From Lewinellaceae bacterium (GTDB lineage: Bacteria > Bacteroidota > Bacteroidia > Chitinophagales > Saprospiraceae): a stretch of DNA of 64,000 bases. Where the stretch lies: assembly GCA_020636105.1 (NCBI GenBank), contig JACJYL010000001.1, positions 2,790,001 through 2,854,000 on the forward strand, written 5' to 3'. A program made the translations under genes and the position numbers. How positions within the stretch are numbered: the first letter of the stretch is position 1; every line of letters starts with the position of its first letter. This document shows, piece by piece, positions 8,754 to 17,317 of this stretch. The notes beneath the pieces are model-generated. The model was not told the DNA's origin. It was given only the letters and a program-made list of their open reading frames with translations, and made no database searches.

Positions 8754-8796
8754 ATAAAAAATCCCGAATTCCATCTAATCAGATCAAATTCGGGAT
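8754..8796 (-). terminator. terminator of the TonB-dependent receptor gene
   Basis: Perfect 10-bp arms ATCCCGAATT (8761-8770) and AATTCGGGAT (8787-8796). Read on the minus strand the hairpin is followed by a T6 run, just beyond the receptor stop codon. Confidence 0.8.
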
Positions 8797-8827
8797 GATT
8801 CATTTCTTCTGGAAGGAATAAACTTAA

Positions 8828-11257
8828 TTACTCCGATTTTATCCGGTTCTGTTCATCTTCAATGCCGGTTTTTCTATTGCGTGTTTTGACTTTTTCATTT
8901 CCGAAAAGATAAGAAAAATTAACGCTCAGCCTACGGCTTTCCCAGCTTCCACTGTTCGCAATAGCTACTCCGCCAAAATCACTGTTCCCCGACCATTGCA
9001 TGGTGTTGAAAATATCTCCTACAGCGATTTTTATGTTTCCTCTGTCATTTAATACTTTCATCTTCAGGCCTGCCTCAACGCTCCACATGGATTTCGTCCG
9101 GAAAGTACCTCCCCAAACAGAGGGTGAGTTATAAAATCCTGAAAGTTCGAGAGAGATTCCTTTGGGCAACATGAAGGTGTGCTGATTATAAATGTTAAAT
9201 GCATTTACCTTTACATTGACAATTTTCCCTTCTCCAAAATCGGCTTTGTTCAATTGTTGATAGGCATTGACATTGGCATAAACATTCCACCATTTCGTGA
9301 TGGTGATCGGCGCCCCGAAATTCAGGGAAATGACCTGCTGGCTGGCCAGGTTTTTATTGGTAATAAAGCTCCGGCTCGTCTCAGTAGTATCGATGATCTG
9401 CGTAAAATAATCATTGGTAAAACTGTAGCTCAAAGTCGTATTGTAACGGTAATTGAACGAATGCGTCAATTGCACGGATTGAGTGTACTGCGGTTGCAAA
9501 AAAGGATTGCCGCGCTGGTAAGTCAACTCATCGAGTTTGTATTCAAAAGGATTGAGATCCTGATAACTCGGACGGGTGATCCTACGGCTGTAATTCAACC
9601 TCCAGGTCGTTTTGGGGCTGGCCTGGTAAGTGACCCCTCCCGAAGGGAAAAAGTCCAGGTAAGAACGTTTCACCTCATCATTTTCATTGGTCTGTGAACT
9701 TGAAAGTGTTCCTACTGATCGGGTCTGCTCGGCCCTTAATCCTGCCAGGATACTCCATTTCTCAAACTGCCGCTGGAAGTTGAAATACGCCGCCCCGACA
9801 TTCTCCTTATAGACAAAGTTATTGCTTCTATCCGTATCCAATACGTTTGATGCTCCCTCTACATTGTAAAAATTGAAGGTATTGTCAGTGGTTACATTGG
9901 CGAATTTCAACCCCGTTTCGAGTTTGCCGCCCAAAAGGTTGCGTTCATGATCCAGTTTGAAACTCAGCAGGTCAATATCGGTTGGCGTTTCGCTCCTAAA
10001 AATGCGTTCGGCATAAACTACCTTTTCATCCGGACTGGTGTACAGGTTGGGTTGGTAGGCATCACCATCCCTGCGGAATTGTCCGTAATTGGCATCGAAG
10101 TTCCAGATCGTACCGGTTCCTCCATCAAACTGATAATTCACATTATAATCCATATTGCTCGTCATGGAACTATTCCTGCTGGTGGCGAGTAAAAGGCTAT
10201 CAATGATATCGCTTGAAGCCAGGGATATCTCTGTGCGCCCGTCATTCAGGTCGTTCCTGTCGCTGACAAAACCACCCACAGAAAAACCGACGGTGTTTTT
10301 ATCATTCAGAAAATAATCCGCACCTGCTTTAAAGTTATGGTTGGCATAATCAGCCGTTCTGATATTGCGCTGGTCGTACACCATGCCCAATTGTTCGCGG
10401 TACAAATTAAAAAAGTTGCGTCGATTCCCTGTATTGTAAGAATAGGAACCAAAAGCGTTCATATGTTTATTGCGGTGGTTGATGCCCAGAGAACCATTAT
10501 ATTTAGGAAAAACGGCCACCGTATATCCCAGGCTCAAATTGGCATTGGTTCCATTGCGTTTGTCCTTTTTCATCCGGATGTTGATGATACCGGCATTGCC
10601 TTCCGCTTCGTATTTTGCAGAAGGATTGGTAATGATTTCAATGGCTTCGATCTGATCGGACTGCATGCCCTTGAGCATTTCTACCAGGTCATCCGCGCTC
10701 AGCGGAGAAGGCCGCCCGTCAATAAAAATCCGGACACCGCTTTTGCCGAGCAGGATAATATTGTCGTTGTTATCCACTACCAGCCCGGGGGCTTTGCGAA
10801 GTAAATCAAAAGCCGTGTTGCCGGTAGCATTGATACTGCCTTCCACATTGAAGACCGTTTTATCAGGCTTCACCTCGATGAGCGGCTTTAAGGCCGTCAC
10901 TACCACTTCTGCCAGTTCCGTCCCTTCATTATCCAGTACCACCATCGGTATTTCAGTGATCTTGTTGGCCTGAACGGATAATACGTCGGAGATAAAATCC
11001 GGAAATCCGACAAAACTTGCCTTGAGCCAGTATTGCCCGGGGTCAATATTACGCATCTTAAAGGAGCCGTCTTCAGCAGAATATTCTGCTTTCACCAGCG
11101 TACTGTCTGTTGCATCGAAAAGTAAAAGATTGGCGAACGCCAAAGGTTCGTGAGTGGCGTCCATTACTGAGCCGTGGACGCTGCCGGCTGAATCCTGTGC
11201 CCACATAAAGAGGCTCAGGCATAACTGCATAGCAGTCAAGCTAATTAATTTTTTCAT
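8828..11257 (-). CDS. TonB-dependent receptor (outer membrane beta-barrel family)
   Basis: An 809-aa outer-membrane receptor. A signal peptide (to ~20) precedes a carboxypeptidase-regulatory-like Ig domain (GSVHGSVMDATHEPLAFANL region, ~25-110). A plug domain follows, with FDLLRKAPGLVVDNND and a GVRIFIDGRPS segment (~145-185), and then a barrel of the OMP_b-brl_3 type. In this class the ligand is usually unknown and may be a peptide, glycan or siderophore. No SusD-type partner lies next to it, so it is not a classical polysaccharide utilisation pair. Monocistronic with a good terminator downstream. Confidence 0.93.
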   Translation of the reverse strand: MKKLISLTAMQLCLSLFMWAQDSAGSVHGSVMDATHEPLAFANLLLFDATDSTLVKAEYSAEDGSFKMRNIDPGQYWLKASFVGFPDFISDVLSVQANKITEIPMVVLDNEGTELAEVVVTALKPLIEVKPDKTVFNVEGSINATGNTAFDLLRKAPGLVVDNNDNIILLGKSGVRIFIDGRPSPLSADDLVEMLKGMQSDQIEAIEIITNPSAKYEAEGNAGIINIRMKKDKRNGTNANLSLGYTVAVFPKYNGSLGINHRNKHMNAFGSYSYNTGNRRNFFNLYREQLGMVYDQRNIRTADYANHNFKAGADYFLNDKNTVGFSVGGFVSDRNDLNDGRTEISLASSDIIDSLLLATSRNSSMTSNMDYNVNYQFDGGTGTIWNFDANYGQFRRDGDAYQPNLYTSPDEKVVYAERIFRSETPTDIDLLSFKLDHERNLLGGKLETGLKFANVTTDNTFNFYNVEGASNVLDTDRSNNFVYKENVGAAYFNFQRQFEKWSILAGLRAEQTRSVGTLSSSQTNENDEVKRSYLDFFPSGGVTYQASPKTTWRLNYSRRITRPSYQDLNPFEYKLDELTYQRGNPFLQPQYTQSVQLTHSFNYRYNTTLSYSFTNDYFTQIIDTTETSRSFITNKNLASQQVISLNFGAPITITKWWNVYANVNAYQQLNKADFGEGKIVNVKVNAFNIYNQHTFMLPKGISLELSGFYNSPSVWGGTFRTKSMWSVEAGLKMKVLNDRGNIKIAVGDIFNTMQWSGNSDFGGVAIANSGSWESRRLSVNFSYLFGNEKVKTRNRKTGIEDEQNRIKSE

Positions 11258-11321
11258 GTCAGGTGATTTTAAAATATCAGGTGTTCAATGTGTGCCCAAT
11301 ATTCATTTTATAAATACGATG

Positions 11322-11329
11322 CAAAAATA
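11322..11329 (-). promoter_or_regulatory. candidate -7 element of the TonB receptor gene
   Basis: The minus strand reads TATTTTTG (TAnnTTTG), about 65 bp upstream of the receptor start. No convincing -33 TTG is seen at the right spacing. Confidence 0.4.
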
Positions 11330-11536
11330 GAGGTATTACCCCTGACAGATTCATTTTTTTCGACAAATGGCGGGGATAAATGGGTAAACATGTGGCAGGG
11401 AGATAAATTAATAAAAAGATGGATTTACGAATGACAAGTAATTAACGCAAGTTGCGATAGACTACACTGTCTGACTTCTGTCAGTTATAACTTAACCGTT
11501 TAGCTAACCTGACAATAATTAATTTGATTGATGTAA

Positions 11537-11757
11537 TTAAAAAATTTCACTGGTAAAAGGATGTTGTAAAAGAAGTTGTTCCAGAGGTAACTCATTGTAT
11601 TTATTCCAGTCTTCTTCTTTGATAATTAAATGTATATACTGTTTTATTAAAAAAATCCAAAGCGGAAAATTTGATTCTACCTGGATTTGTATCTATGTCT
11701 TATTATTTGCATTGTCATCGCAAATACTCCTAAAAGCATCATTTCGTTTTTCCTCAT
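11537..11757 (-). pseudogene. possible frameshifted gene remnant
   Basis: Two short open stretches lie end to end in different frames within the otherwise empty 11258-11836 spacer. The upstream part starts at the ATG at 11757 (MRKNEMMLLGVFAMTMQII). The downstream part, 11537-11692, encodes a coding-like peptide ending LEQLLLQHPFTSEIF and a stop, but has no usable start codon of its own. Together they look like a small gene of ~70 residues broken by one frameshift. The family is not recognised. The rest of the spacer shows only a short CTGAC-TTCT-GTCAG hairpin at 11471-11484. Confidence 0.35.
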
Positions 11758-11824
11758 AGTTAGAATATTTTGGTTTAAGAAATTATATTAAGCCCTGGAA
11801 AAAATTAAACGAATATTGAATTAT

Positions 11825-11832
11825 TATATTTG
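11825..11832 (+). promoter_or_regulatory. -7 element directly before xdhC
   Basis: TATATTTG ends 4 bp before the most likely start codon (11837). If used, the transcript would start at or within a few bases of the ATG, i.e. be leaderless. No clear -33 TTG is seen. Confidence 0.5.
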
Positions 11833-11836
11833 CTCT

Positions 11837-12784
11837 ATGAACGTCTGGAATTTCATCGTAGAAAAAAATAAACACAACCTCGCCACCTTACTGCTTTTGG
11901 TAACAGAAAGTGAGGGAAGTTCCCCGGGCAGACAGGGCTTTAAAATGGCTATTTCTTCCGACGGCGACCTCACCGGCACCATCGGCGGCGGCATTATGGA
12001 ACACAAATGGGTGGAACTGGGCCGTGAGCTGTTACAAAGGGGCGACACACAAATCCTGATCAAAAAACAATATCACGATGACTCCCGGTCTGAGGACCGA
12101 TCGGGTATGATTTGTTCAGGTATGCAATGGTTGGTACTGGTTCCGATTACCCCGGAAAGACTGGAGGTCATATCACTGTTTGACGAAGGCAATCGGGAAA
12201 TCTTCCTGGAAATTCATCCGAAAGGATTACGGGTACTCCCAATTGTCCCTTCTTCTCCTCCCCTCTTTTTTAACTACCAGAATGATGATCAATGGATTTA
12301 CCGGGAACGCAAATTCAGAAAGCCCGTTGTCCATATCGTCGGTGGCGGCCATGTGGGACTGGCGGTTTGCCGCACCATGGCCATGCTCGATTTTCATGTG
12401 ATCAATTATGATAACCGGCAAGACCTCATCACTATGGAGCGCAATCCTTACGCCCATGAAAAAATAATCGTGCCATACGAAGCCATCGGACAAAATCTGG
12501 ACAGCCAGCCTGAGGACTATCTCATCATCATGACTTTCGGCTATCGCACCGATAAAATTGTATTGGAACAACTGCTCCAACGAAAATTCACCTATATGGG
12601 CATGATGGGCAGCAAAGCTAAAACGAAACGCCTTTTTGAGGCAATGATCGCGGAAGGCGTTGAGGCCAAAGCCCTGGAACACATCCACGCACCGATCGGG
12701 CTTGACATTGGCAGTAAAACGGCGGAAGAGATCAGCATCAGTATATCAGCGCAGATTATTGGATTGAAGAACGGGAGGACTTAA
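11837..12784 (+). CDS. XdhC-family molybdenum cofactor insertion protein
   Basis: A 315-aa XdhC/CoxI-family protein, which binds molybdenum cofactor and helps sulfurate and insert it into xanthine dehydrogenase-type enzymes. The N-terminal XdhC/CoxI domain carries GSSPGRQGFKM (~residues 28-38) and the TIGGGIMEH segment. The C-terminal Rossmann domain has VGGGHVG (~172-178) and ends with the typical HAPIGLDIGSKTAEEI motif. The reading frame continues 7 codons further upstream, but homology and the promoter favour the ATG at 11837. No xanthine dehydrogenase gene is in the window; moaE and moaD are present but distant. Confidence 0.9.
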   Translation: MNVWNFIVEKNKHNLATLLLLVTESEGSSPGRQGFKMAISSDGDLTGTIGGGIMEHKWVELGRELLQRGDTQILIKKQYHDDSRSEDRSGMICSGMQWLVLVPITPERLEVISLFDEGNREIFLEIHPKGLRVLPIVPSSPPLFFNYQNDDQWIYRERKFRKPVVHIVGGGHVGLAVCRTMAMLDFHVINYDNRQDLITMERNPYAHEKIIVPYEAIGQNLDSQPEDYLIIMTFGYRTDKIVLEQLLQRKFTYMGMMGSKAKTKRLFEAMIAEGVEAKALEHIHAPIGLDIGSKTAEEISISISAQIIGLKNGRT

Positions 12785-12793
12785 AGGCCTGAT

Positions 12794-12873
12794 AAAAATA
12801 AATTGACCTATCTGCCGCCGCTTCGCCCCATCCCTGAAGAGGAGTCCTCCCCAAAATAGGTCAATTTATTTTT
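12794..12873. terminator. bidirectional terminator between xdhC and murF
   Basis: A perfect 18-bp inverted repeat (12794-12811 and 12856-12873) bracketed by A5/T5 runs encloses a GC-rich 44-bp loop. It lies between two convergent genes and has A/T tracts on both sides. Confidence 0.75.
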
Positions 12874-12907
12874 AAAGTGTTCGTTGTTTCCTTAGGTCCT
12901 TTTTTCC

Positions 12908-14188
12908 TTAAGAAACAACTTCTTCCAATCGAATCCCCCGGGAACCTTTGAGCAGGATTAATGCTCCGGAAGGAGCTTCTTTTTTAAACCAGGTTTTAGC
13001 CTCGGCGGCGTGGTCAAAATGAATATGGTTCCCCTCTTTGGTCACCTTTGCAAACTCAGGGCCGACAAATACTACGGTATCAATTTGGAGGTTTTGGACA
13101 AGGCTTACCATTTTACGGTGTTCCTCCTCACTGACACTCCCCAATTCGCGCATATCCCCGAGGATCGCTATTTTTCTTTTTCCGGCCTGGTCCATTTCCG
13201 AAAAACTGAGCAAAGCCTTTTCCATGCTTACCGGATTGGCATTATAGGCATCCATGATATAGGTATTGCCGTCCTTTTCCATTAATTGGGAGCGATTGTT
13301 TTGGGGCAGATAATTTTCCAGCCCTGACCGGATGGCTTCGTCAGGAACACCAAAAAATTGGCCAATAGTGATGGCCGTCAGGATATTATTAAAATTGTAA
13401 GCGCCGATAATTTGAGTTTTCACCTTTACTTTTTCTGCTCCGTCGGTCATAAAAAATTCCACAAAAGGAGAAGCGCCTGCGAGTTCTGCCACGCCATCTT
13501 TTCCATAAAAGACCTTTTGCTGCACCGCTTGGGCCATCTCCTCCAGGTAAGGTTCATTTTGATTGACAAAACCGACGCCATCGATTCCGACAAGCCAGTT
13601 GTAAATTTCAGCTTTAGTCTTTCGTACCCCTTCAAAGCTGCCAAAGCCTTCCAGGTGTGCCTTACCCACATTGGTAATCAATCCATGAGTAGGCTCTGCA
13701 ATGGCACAAAGGAAGGCTATTTCCCGCAGGTGGTTGGCGCCCATTTCGATGACGGCAAGTTCCGTATCCTGGGGCATGGAAAGCAGGGTCAGCGGGACGC
13801 CGATGTGGTTATTGAAATTCCCTCGGGTGGCATGGATCCTGTATTTTTGCTCCAGCACCGCAGCGATCAGTTCTTTGGTAGTGGTCTTACCATTCGAACC
13901 GGTAAGACCGAGGACAGGGATAGTGAATTGACGGCGATGATGACGAGCGAGTTCTTGCAAAGTTTGTAAAACATCTTCGACCAATATAAATCGGTCATCT
14001 TGTTTATACTGAGCATCATCGATGACCACATAAGCAGCCCCTTGTTCAAGTGCTCCGGCAGCAAATTTATTGCCATCAAAGCTTTCTCCTTTCAGCGCAA
14101 AAAAAAGATCCCCTTGTTTTACGGCCCGGGAATCAGTGCAAACGTTGGGGTGTTTTTGATAAATATTGTATAAAGAACGGATATCCAT
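12908..14188 (-). CDS. murF: UDP-N-acetylmuramoyl-tripeptide--D-alanyl-D-alanine ligase
   Basis: Adds D-Ala-D-Ala to the UDP-MurNAc-tripeptide, the last cytoplasmic step of peptidoglycan precursor synthesis. 426 aa, normal for the family. Mur-ligase layout: N-terminal substrate domain (~1-85), central ATPase with GSNGKTT (97-103) and the ENxxxH-type segment AVIEMGANH, and a C-terminal ligase domain with a YNANPVSM motif. It lies downstream of gldJ on the same strand but behind a hairpin at 14219-14255. Confidence 0.95.
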   Translation of the reverse strand: MDIRSLYNIYQKHPNVCTDSRAVKQGDLFFALKGESFDGNKFAAGALEQGAAYVVIDDAQYKQDDRFILVEDVLQTLQELARHHRRQFTIPVLGLTGSNGKTTTKELIAAVLEQKYRIHATRGNFNNHIGVPLTLLSMPQDTELAVIEMGANHLREIAFLCAIAEPTHGLITNVGKAHLEGFGSFEGVRKTKAEIYNWLVGIDGVGFVNQNEPYLEEMAQAVQQKVFYGKDGVAELAGASPFVEFFMTDGAEKVKVKTQIIGAYNFNNILTAITIGQFFGVPDEAIRSGLENYLPQNNRSQLMEKDGNTYIMDAYNANPVSMEKALLSFSEMDQAGKRKIAILGDMRELGSVSEEEHRKMVSLVQNLQIDTVVFVGPEFAKVTKEGNHIHFDHAAEAKTWFKKEAPSGALILLKGSRGIRLEEVVS

Positions 14189-14218
14189 GGTAAAATTAGT
14201 TCGGTTGTTTGTAAAACT

Positions 14219-14255
14219 AAAAAGTCCCCATTGGCTACGCCAAAAGGGACTTTTT
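14219..14255 (-). terminator. terminator/attenuator between gldJ and murF
   Basis: Perfect 10-bp arms AAAAAGTCCC and GGGACTTTTT enclose a 17-bp loop. Read on the minus strand the hairpin ends in T5. It should reduce read-through from gldJ into murF. Confidence 0.7.
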
Positions 14256-14300
14256 ATGAAAATTTAAATGATAACTTTTAAATTACTCATTTTAACTTTC

Positions 14301-15803
14301 CTAATATCTTCTTTTTCCTCTTTTTTTGGTTTTGAACTGGTTGCCACTCACCTGGTCATTACCAGAAGGCGCACCCACTCTAACCATTGCACAACGGAAA
14401 CCGATGTCACGGGAAGCTTTATCTTCATCTTTGTAACGACGAGCTCCAGGAGCGAGCCAGTAGGCTCTGTCATCCCATCCGCCGCCTTTAAAAACGCGAG
14501 CCTTATCACTGATCAGAGTGGACTTGCCATATTCGTAAACGGCCTGTGACTCCTGGTCACCGTCCATATAGTTATACACCTGTCCACGCTTGTAATTTTC
14601 ACGATCGGCAGCTTCATCATCCTCAACATACTCGTAACGAATACGTCCAAGGCTGTCTGTACCATCCGGCAATCCATTTTCGTCCAACACTTTTTTCTTG
14701 AACTTATTACCCCGGTAAGGGTTCAGGTCATGGCCCTGGGCATCACTCAAAGTGATACTGGTCAATGGTCTGAAAAGGTCAAGCGTCCATTCATTCACAT
14801 TACCGGCCATATTATACAGACCAAAGTCATTAGGAAGGTAAGAACGAACAGGAGCTGTAGGACAGGCATTGTCATTCAATTTACCTGCAAGACCCATGTA
14901 ATCACCATGTCCTTTTTTGAAGTTGGCAAGAATTTCACCCTGTTGCTTATCACGTTTTTGGTAACGTACTGTATTGCCGTTCCAAGGATAAATTCTTCTG
15001 TCAGAGATCAATTCATCAACGCCACCGATCTGGTTACCCTGTAATGCCAGTGCGGCATACTCCCACTCTGCTTCAGTAGGCAGGCGGTATTCAGGAAGCA
15101 CGATTCCGTCTTCAAAACGCACTCTACGCTCACCACCGGTGCGAAGGTCTTTAAGGTTCTTGCGAACATTTCCTTCGTACTGACCGAGGAGATAAGCTTC
15201 AGTGTTGAAGTTTTCATCATCGATCTGCTCATCAGGGTTTAGGTTGAGAATACCTTTTTCCACAAGAATCATTTCGTTTACCCTGTCGGTACGCCATTTA
15301 CAGAAGTCAACGGCTTGCAACCAGTTGACCCCTACCACCGGATAATCATCATAAGCCGGGTGGCGGAAATAAGTTTCAACATAAGGTTCGTTGTAAGAAA
15401 GTTCCTCACGCCAAACGAGCGTATCAGGCAGAGCATTCAAGCGTACTTCCGGATAGCTTTCACCGAATACTCGATCAAGCCAGTACAAATACTCTCTGTA
15501 ATTGCTGTTTGACACCTCTGTTTCATCCATGTAGAATGAAGAAACCGTCACCCTTCTTGGAATACTATTCCAGGAGTACAAAACATCCTGTTCAGTATTT
15601 CCCATGGTGAACGTACCCCCTTCAATGAGTACGAGGTTTGGACCGGCTTCCTGACCTTTATAATCAGACTGTTTTTCAAAGCCGCCCCATTTTTGGTCAT
15701 TGACCTTCCAACCTGTAATGTCAGAACGCTCACTGCGGCCACATGAGCTCAACACGAGTACAATCCCGAAAAGGATTGCGTTTAATTTCAACAAATTTTT
15801 CAT
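14301..15803 (-). CDS. gldJ: gliding motility / T9SS lipoprotein GldJ
   Basis: GldJ is an outer-membrane-associated lipoprotein needed for gliding and for stability of the T9SS GldK component in Flavobacterium johnsoniae. This 500-aa protein has a lipoprotein signal (Cys21 in LVLSSCGRS), then the GldJ-type start DITGWKVNDQKWGGFE, and a formylglycine-generating-enzyme-like (SUMF1) domain with EGGTFTMGN, VGVNWLQAVDFCKWR, RLPTEAEWEYAA, NMAGNVNEWT and FKGGGWDDRAYW. The order of these segments and the opening sequence fit GldJ better than GldK. The enzyme fold is thought to be non-catalytic here. PorP/SprF-like, porU and porV genes follow at 16.1-22.8 kb, an arrangement known from F. johnsoniae (porV-porU-gldJ). 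Confidence 0.88.
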   Translation of the reverse strand: MKNLLKLNAILFGIVLVLSSCGRSERSDITGWKVNDQKWGGFEKQSDYKGQEAGPNLVLIEGGTFTMGNTEQDVLYSWNSIPRRVTVSSFYMDETEVSNSNYREYLYWLDRVFGESYPEVRLNALPDTLVWREELSYNEPYVETYFRHPAYDDYPVVGVNWLQAVDFCKWRTDRVNEMILVEKGILNLNPDEQIDDENFNTEAYLLGQYEGNVRKNLKDLRTGGERRVRFEDGIVLPEYRLPTEAEWEYAALALQGNQIGGVDELISDRRIYPWNGNTVRYQKRDKQQGEILANFKKGHGDYMGLAGKLNDNACPTAPVRSYLPNDFGLYNMAGNVNEWTLDLFRPLTSITLSDAQGHDLNPYRGNKFKKKVLDENGLPDGTDSLGRIRYEYVEDDEAADRENYKRGQVYNYMDGDQESQAVYEYGKSTLISDKARVFKGGGWDDRAYWLAPGARRYKDEDKASRDIGFRCAMVRVGAPSGNDQVSGNQFKTKKRGKRRY

Positions 15804-15835
15804 TTTCCTTCCTTAAATTTTTGAGAAATGACGAG

Positions 15836-15843
15836 CAAATATA
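15836..15843 (-). promoter_or_regulatory. -7 element of gldJ
   Basis: The minus strand reads TATATTTG, 32 bp before the gldJ start codon. The -33 region lacks a clear TTG. Confidence 0.5.
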
Positions 15844-16107
15844 GTGAAAATGTTTTTTTTATGTCAGACTACTCGAAATTTAACACTTATAGCCCTCTTT
15901 AATTCACGTTTTGTCAGCAATCTATCATTATTGATAAACCCCTTTCATTTAAAATTATTGTTTTTTAACAAAAAATCTATAGGCAACCAGTGTGGTTTTA
16001 TCGTATTTCAGGTTAAAAAAATATTCCGGGCCCCAAATTTGGTGCAATATATTCAGCTTAAAAAATATTCCGGGCTTAAAAATCAATTATTTTTTTTTTT
16101 AACAAAG
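15844..16107. other. intergenic spacer with a direct repeat
   Basis: No gene seen between gldJ and the PorP/SprF-like gene. A direct repeat of about 16 bp (AAAAAATATTCCGGGC) occurs at 16015-16031 and 16061-16076, 46 bp apart. Its role is unknown; it could be a pair of regulator sites or remnants of a duplication. Confidence 0.45.
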
Positions 16108-17136
16108 CTAGTTCAGAAAATTAAAACAGTCCGTAGAACGCATTGCTGCTTTTTTACGTTTGAACTCTTTGCTGTCTTCAAAGTTGAAACTTAATGAGAT
16201 TTCATGGGTTCCTCCTGTTCCTCCGGGAGCGCTGGCAAGGTTCGAAATCGTGAGGTCATAACTGTATCCAAACCTCAAAACACCCACCCTGTATCCGACA
16301 AGAGCTATTACTGCATCCGGGTTGGAGAAAGTGTGCCGATACCAAAGTCCTCCGAAAAACTGCCTCATCCCAGCATAAACACCTCCGTTGATCTGTCCGA
16401 AATCTCCTTGTTTTACAAACATTAAATTTGGTGATATAAACGTCGGAGGTCTGCTATTATTGCCCTGATCGAGTGTAATTTCAAACCCTCCGTGGACAGT
16501 GAACCTCAGGGGCAACCCCGCCTGGAGGTTATTATTGATCTGCAACAGGCTTTCATCAGGAGAATTGAGATGTTTAACGGATAAGCCTATGTGAAAATCA
16601 GGACTGTAATACATGATGCCCGCCGAAATATCCGGAGTGATCTTATTGAGCGATTCAGGCCTGTTCTCTTCACTAATGATGGGATTCCCGCCCGAATCGG
16701 TTTCCCCATAAATCTCATCCAGCTGATCAGGAAAGACCAACCGGTCCCAATCGATATAAGATTGGATGATGCCGGCCTGAACCCCAAACTTTATGACATG
16801 CTCCCTTTTGATCCGTACCTTGTAACCGAAAACGCCTGAGATACGGGTGCTCTTATACAGTTTGTCTCCGGCGGCATCGCTCAAAACTATTAATCCAAAA
16901 CCACTGTTTAATGCTTCGACCGATTGTTCATAAGTAGCAGCATAAGTAGCATAGGCATTGGGCCAGTTGGGATATTGGTTTCTGTAATTCAACGTAATAC
17001 GCGGCGCATAAGTCACCCCGGCAAAAGCAGGGTTAAGCTGAAGCGGGGTGGAAAAAAACTGGCTAAAAACAGGATCCTGCCCAAAACCGACCATTGGAAA
17101 AAGCAAAACAGATAAAAAAATTATTTTTCGGATCAT
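16108..17136 (-). CDS. PorP/SprF-family T9SS membrane protein
   Basis: A 342-aa outer-membrane protein of the PorP/SprF family. Members serve T9SS function or tether secreted adhesins (SprF with SprB). A signal peptide (to ~20) is followed by the family opening QDPVFSQFFSTPLQLNPAFAG and NYRNQYPNW, then an all-beta barrel with many alternating aromatic strands. Bacteroidota genomes often carry many paralogues, each beside a large secreted protein. Here the neighbours are gldJ and porU, so a core T9SS role is possible, but the paralogue identity cannot be fixed from one sequence. Confidence 0.9.
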   Translation of the reverse strand: MIRKIIFLSVLLFPMVGFGQDPVFSQFFSTPLQLNPAFAGVTYAPRITLNYRNQYPNWPNAYATYAATYEQSVEALNSGFGLIVLSDAAGDKLYKSTRISGVFGYKVRIKREHVIKFGVQAGIIQSYIDWDRLVFPDQLDEIYGETDSGGNPIISEENRPESLNKITPDISAGIMYYSPDFHIGLSVKHLNSPDESLLQINNNLQAGLPLRFTVHGGFEITLDQGNNSRPPTFISPNLMFVKQGDFGQINGGVYAGMRQFFGGLWYRHTFSNPDAVIALVGYRVGVLRFGYSYDLTISNLASAPGGTGGTHEISLSFNFEDSKEFKRKKAAMRSTDCFNFLN

Positions 17137-17317
17137 AGTATGTAATTTCCAGCAAAAAACGATTTTTTCAAGACATTTGCAACATTATAAAGGTAATCTA
17201 TGCGACCTAAAGTCGTCAGGAATGTTAAATTTGACAATATGCAACATGCATTAACGTTTTGATAACGTTTATAGTGGACATTCGCGTATGTACAACTTTT
17301 ACGCTAAGCAATTTATT

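Noticed and set aside
13358..13969. 203-residue plus-strand frame inside murF
   Set aside because: Antisense shadow of murF, which is complete with all motifs.
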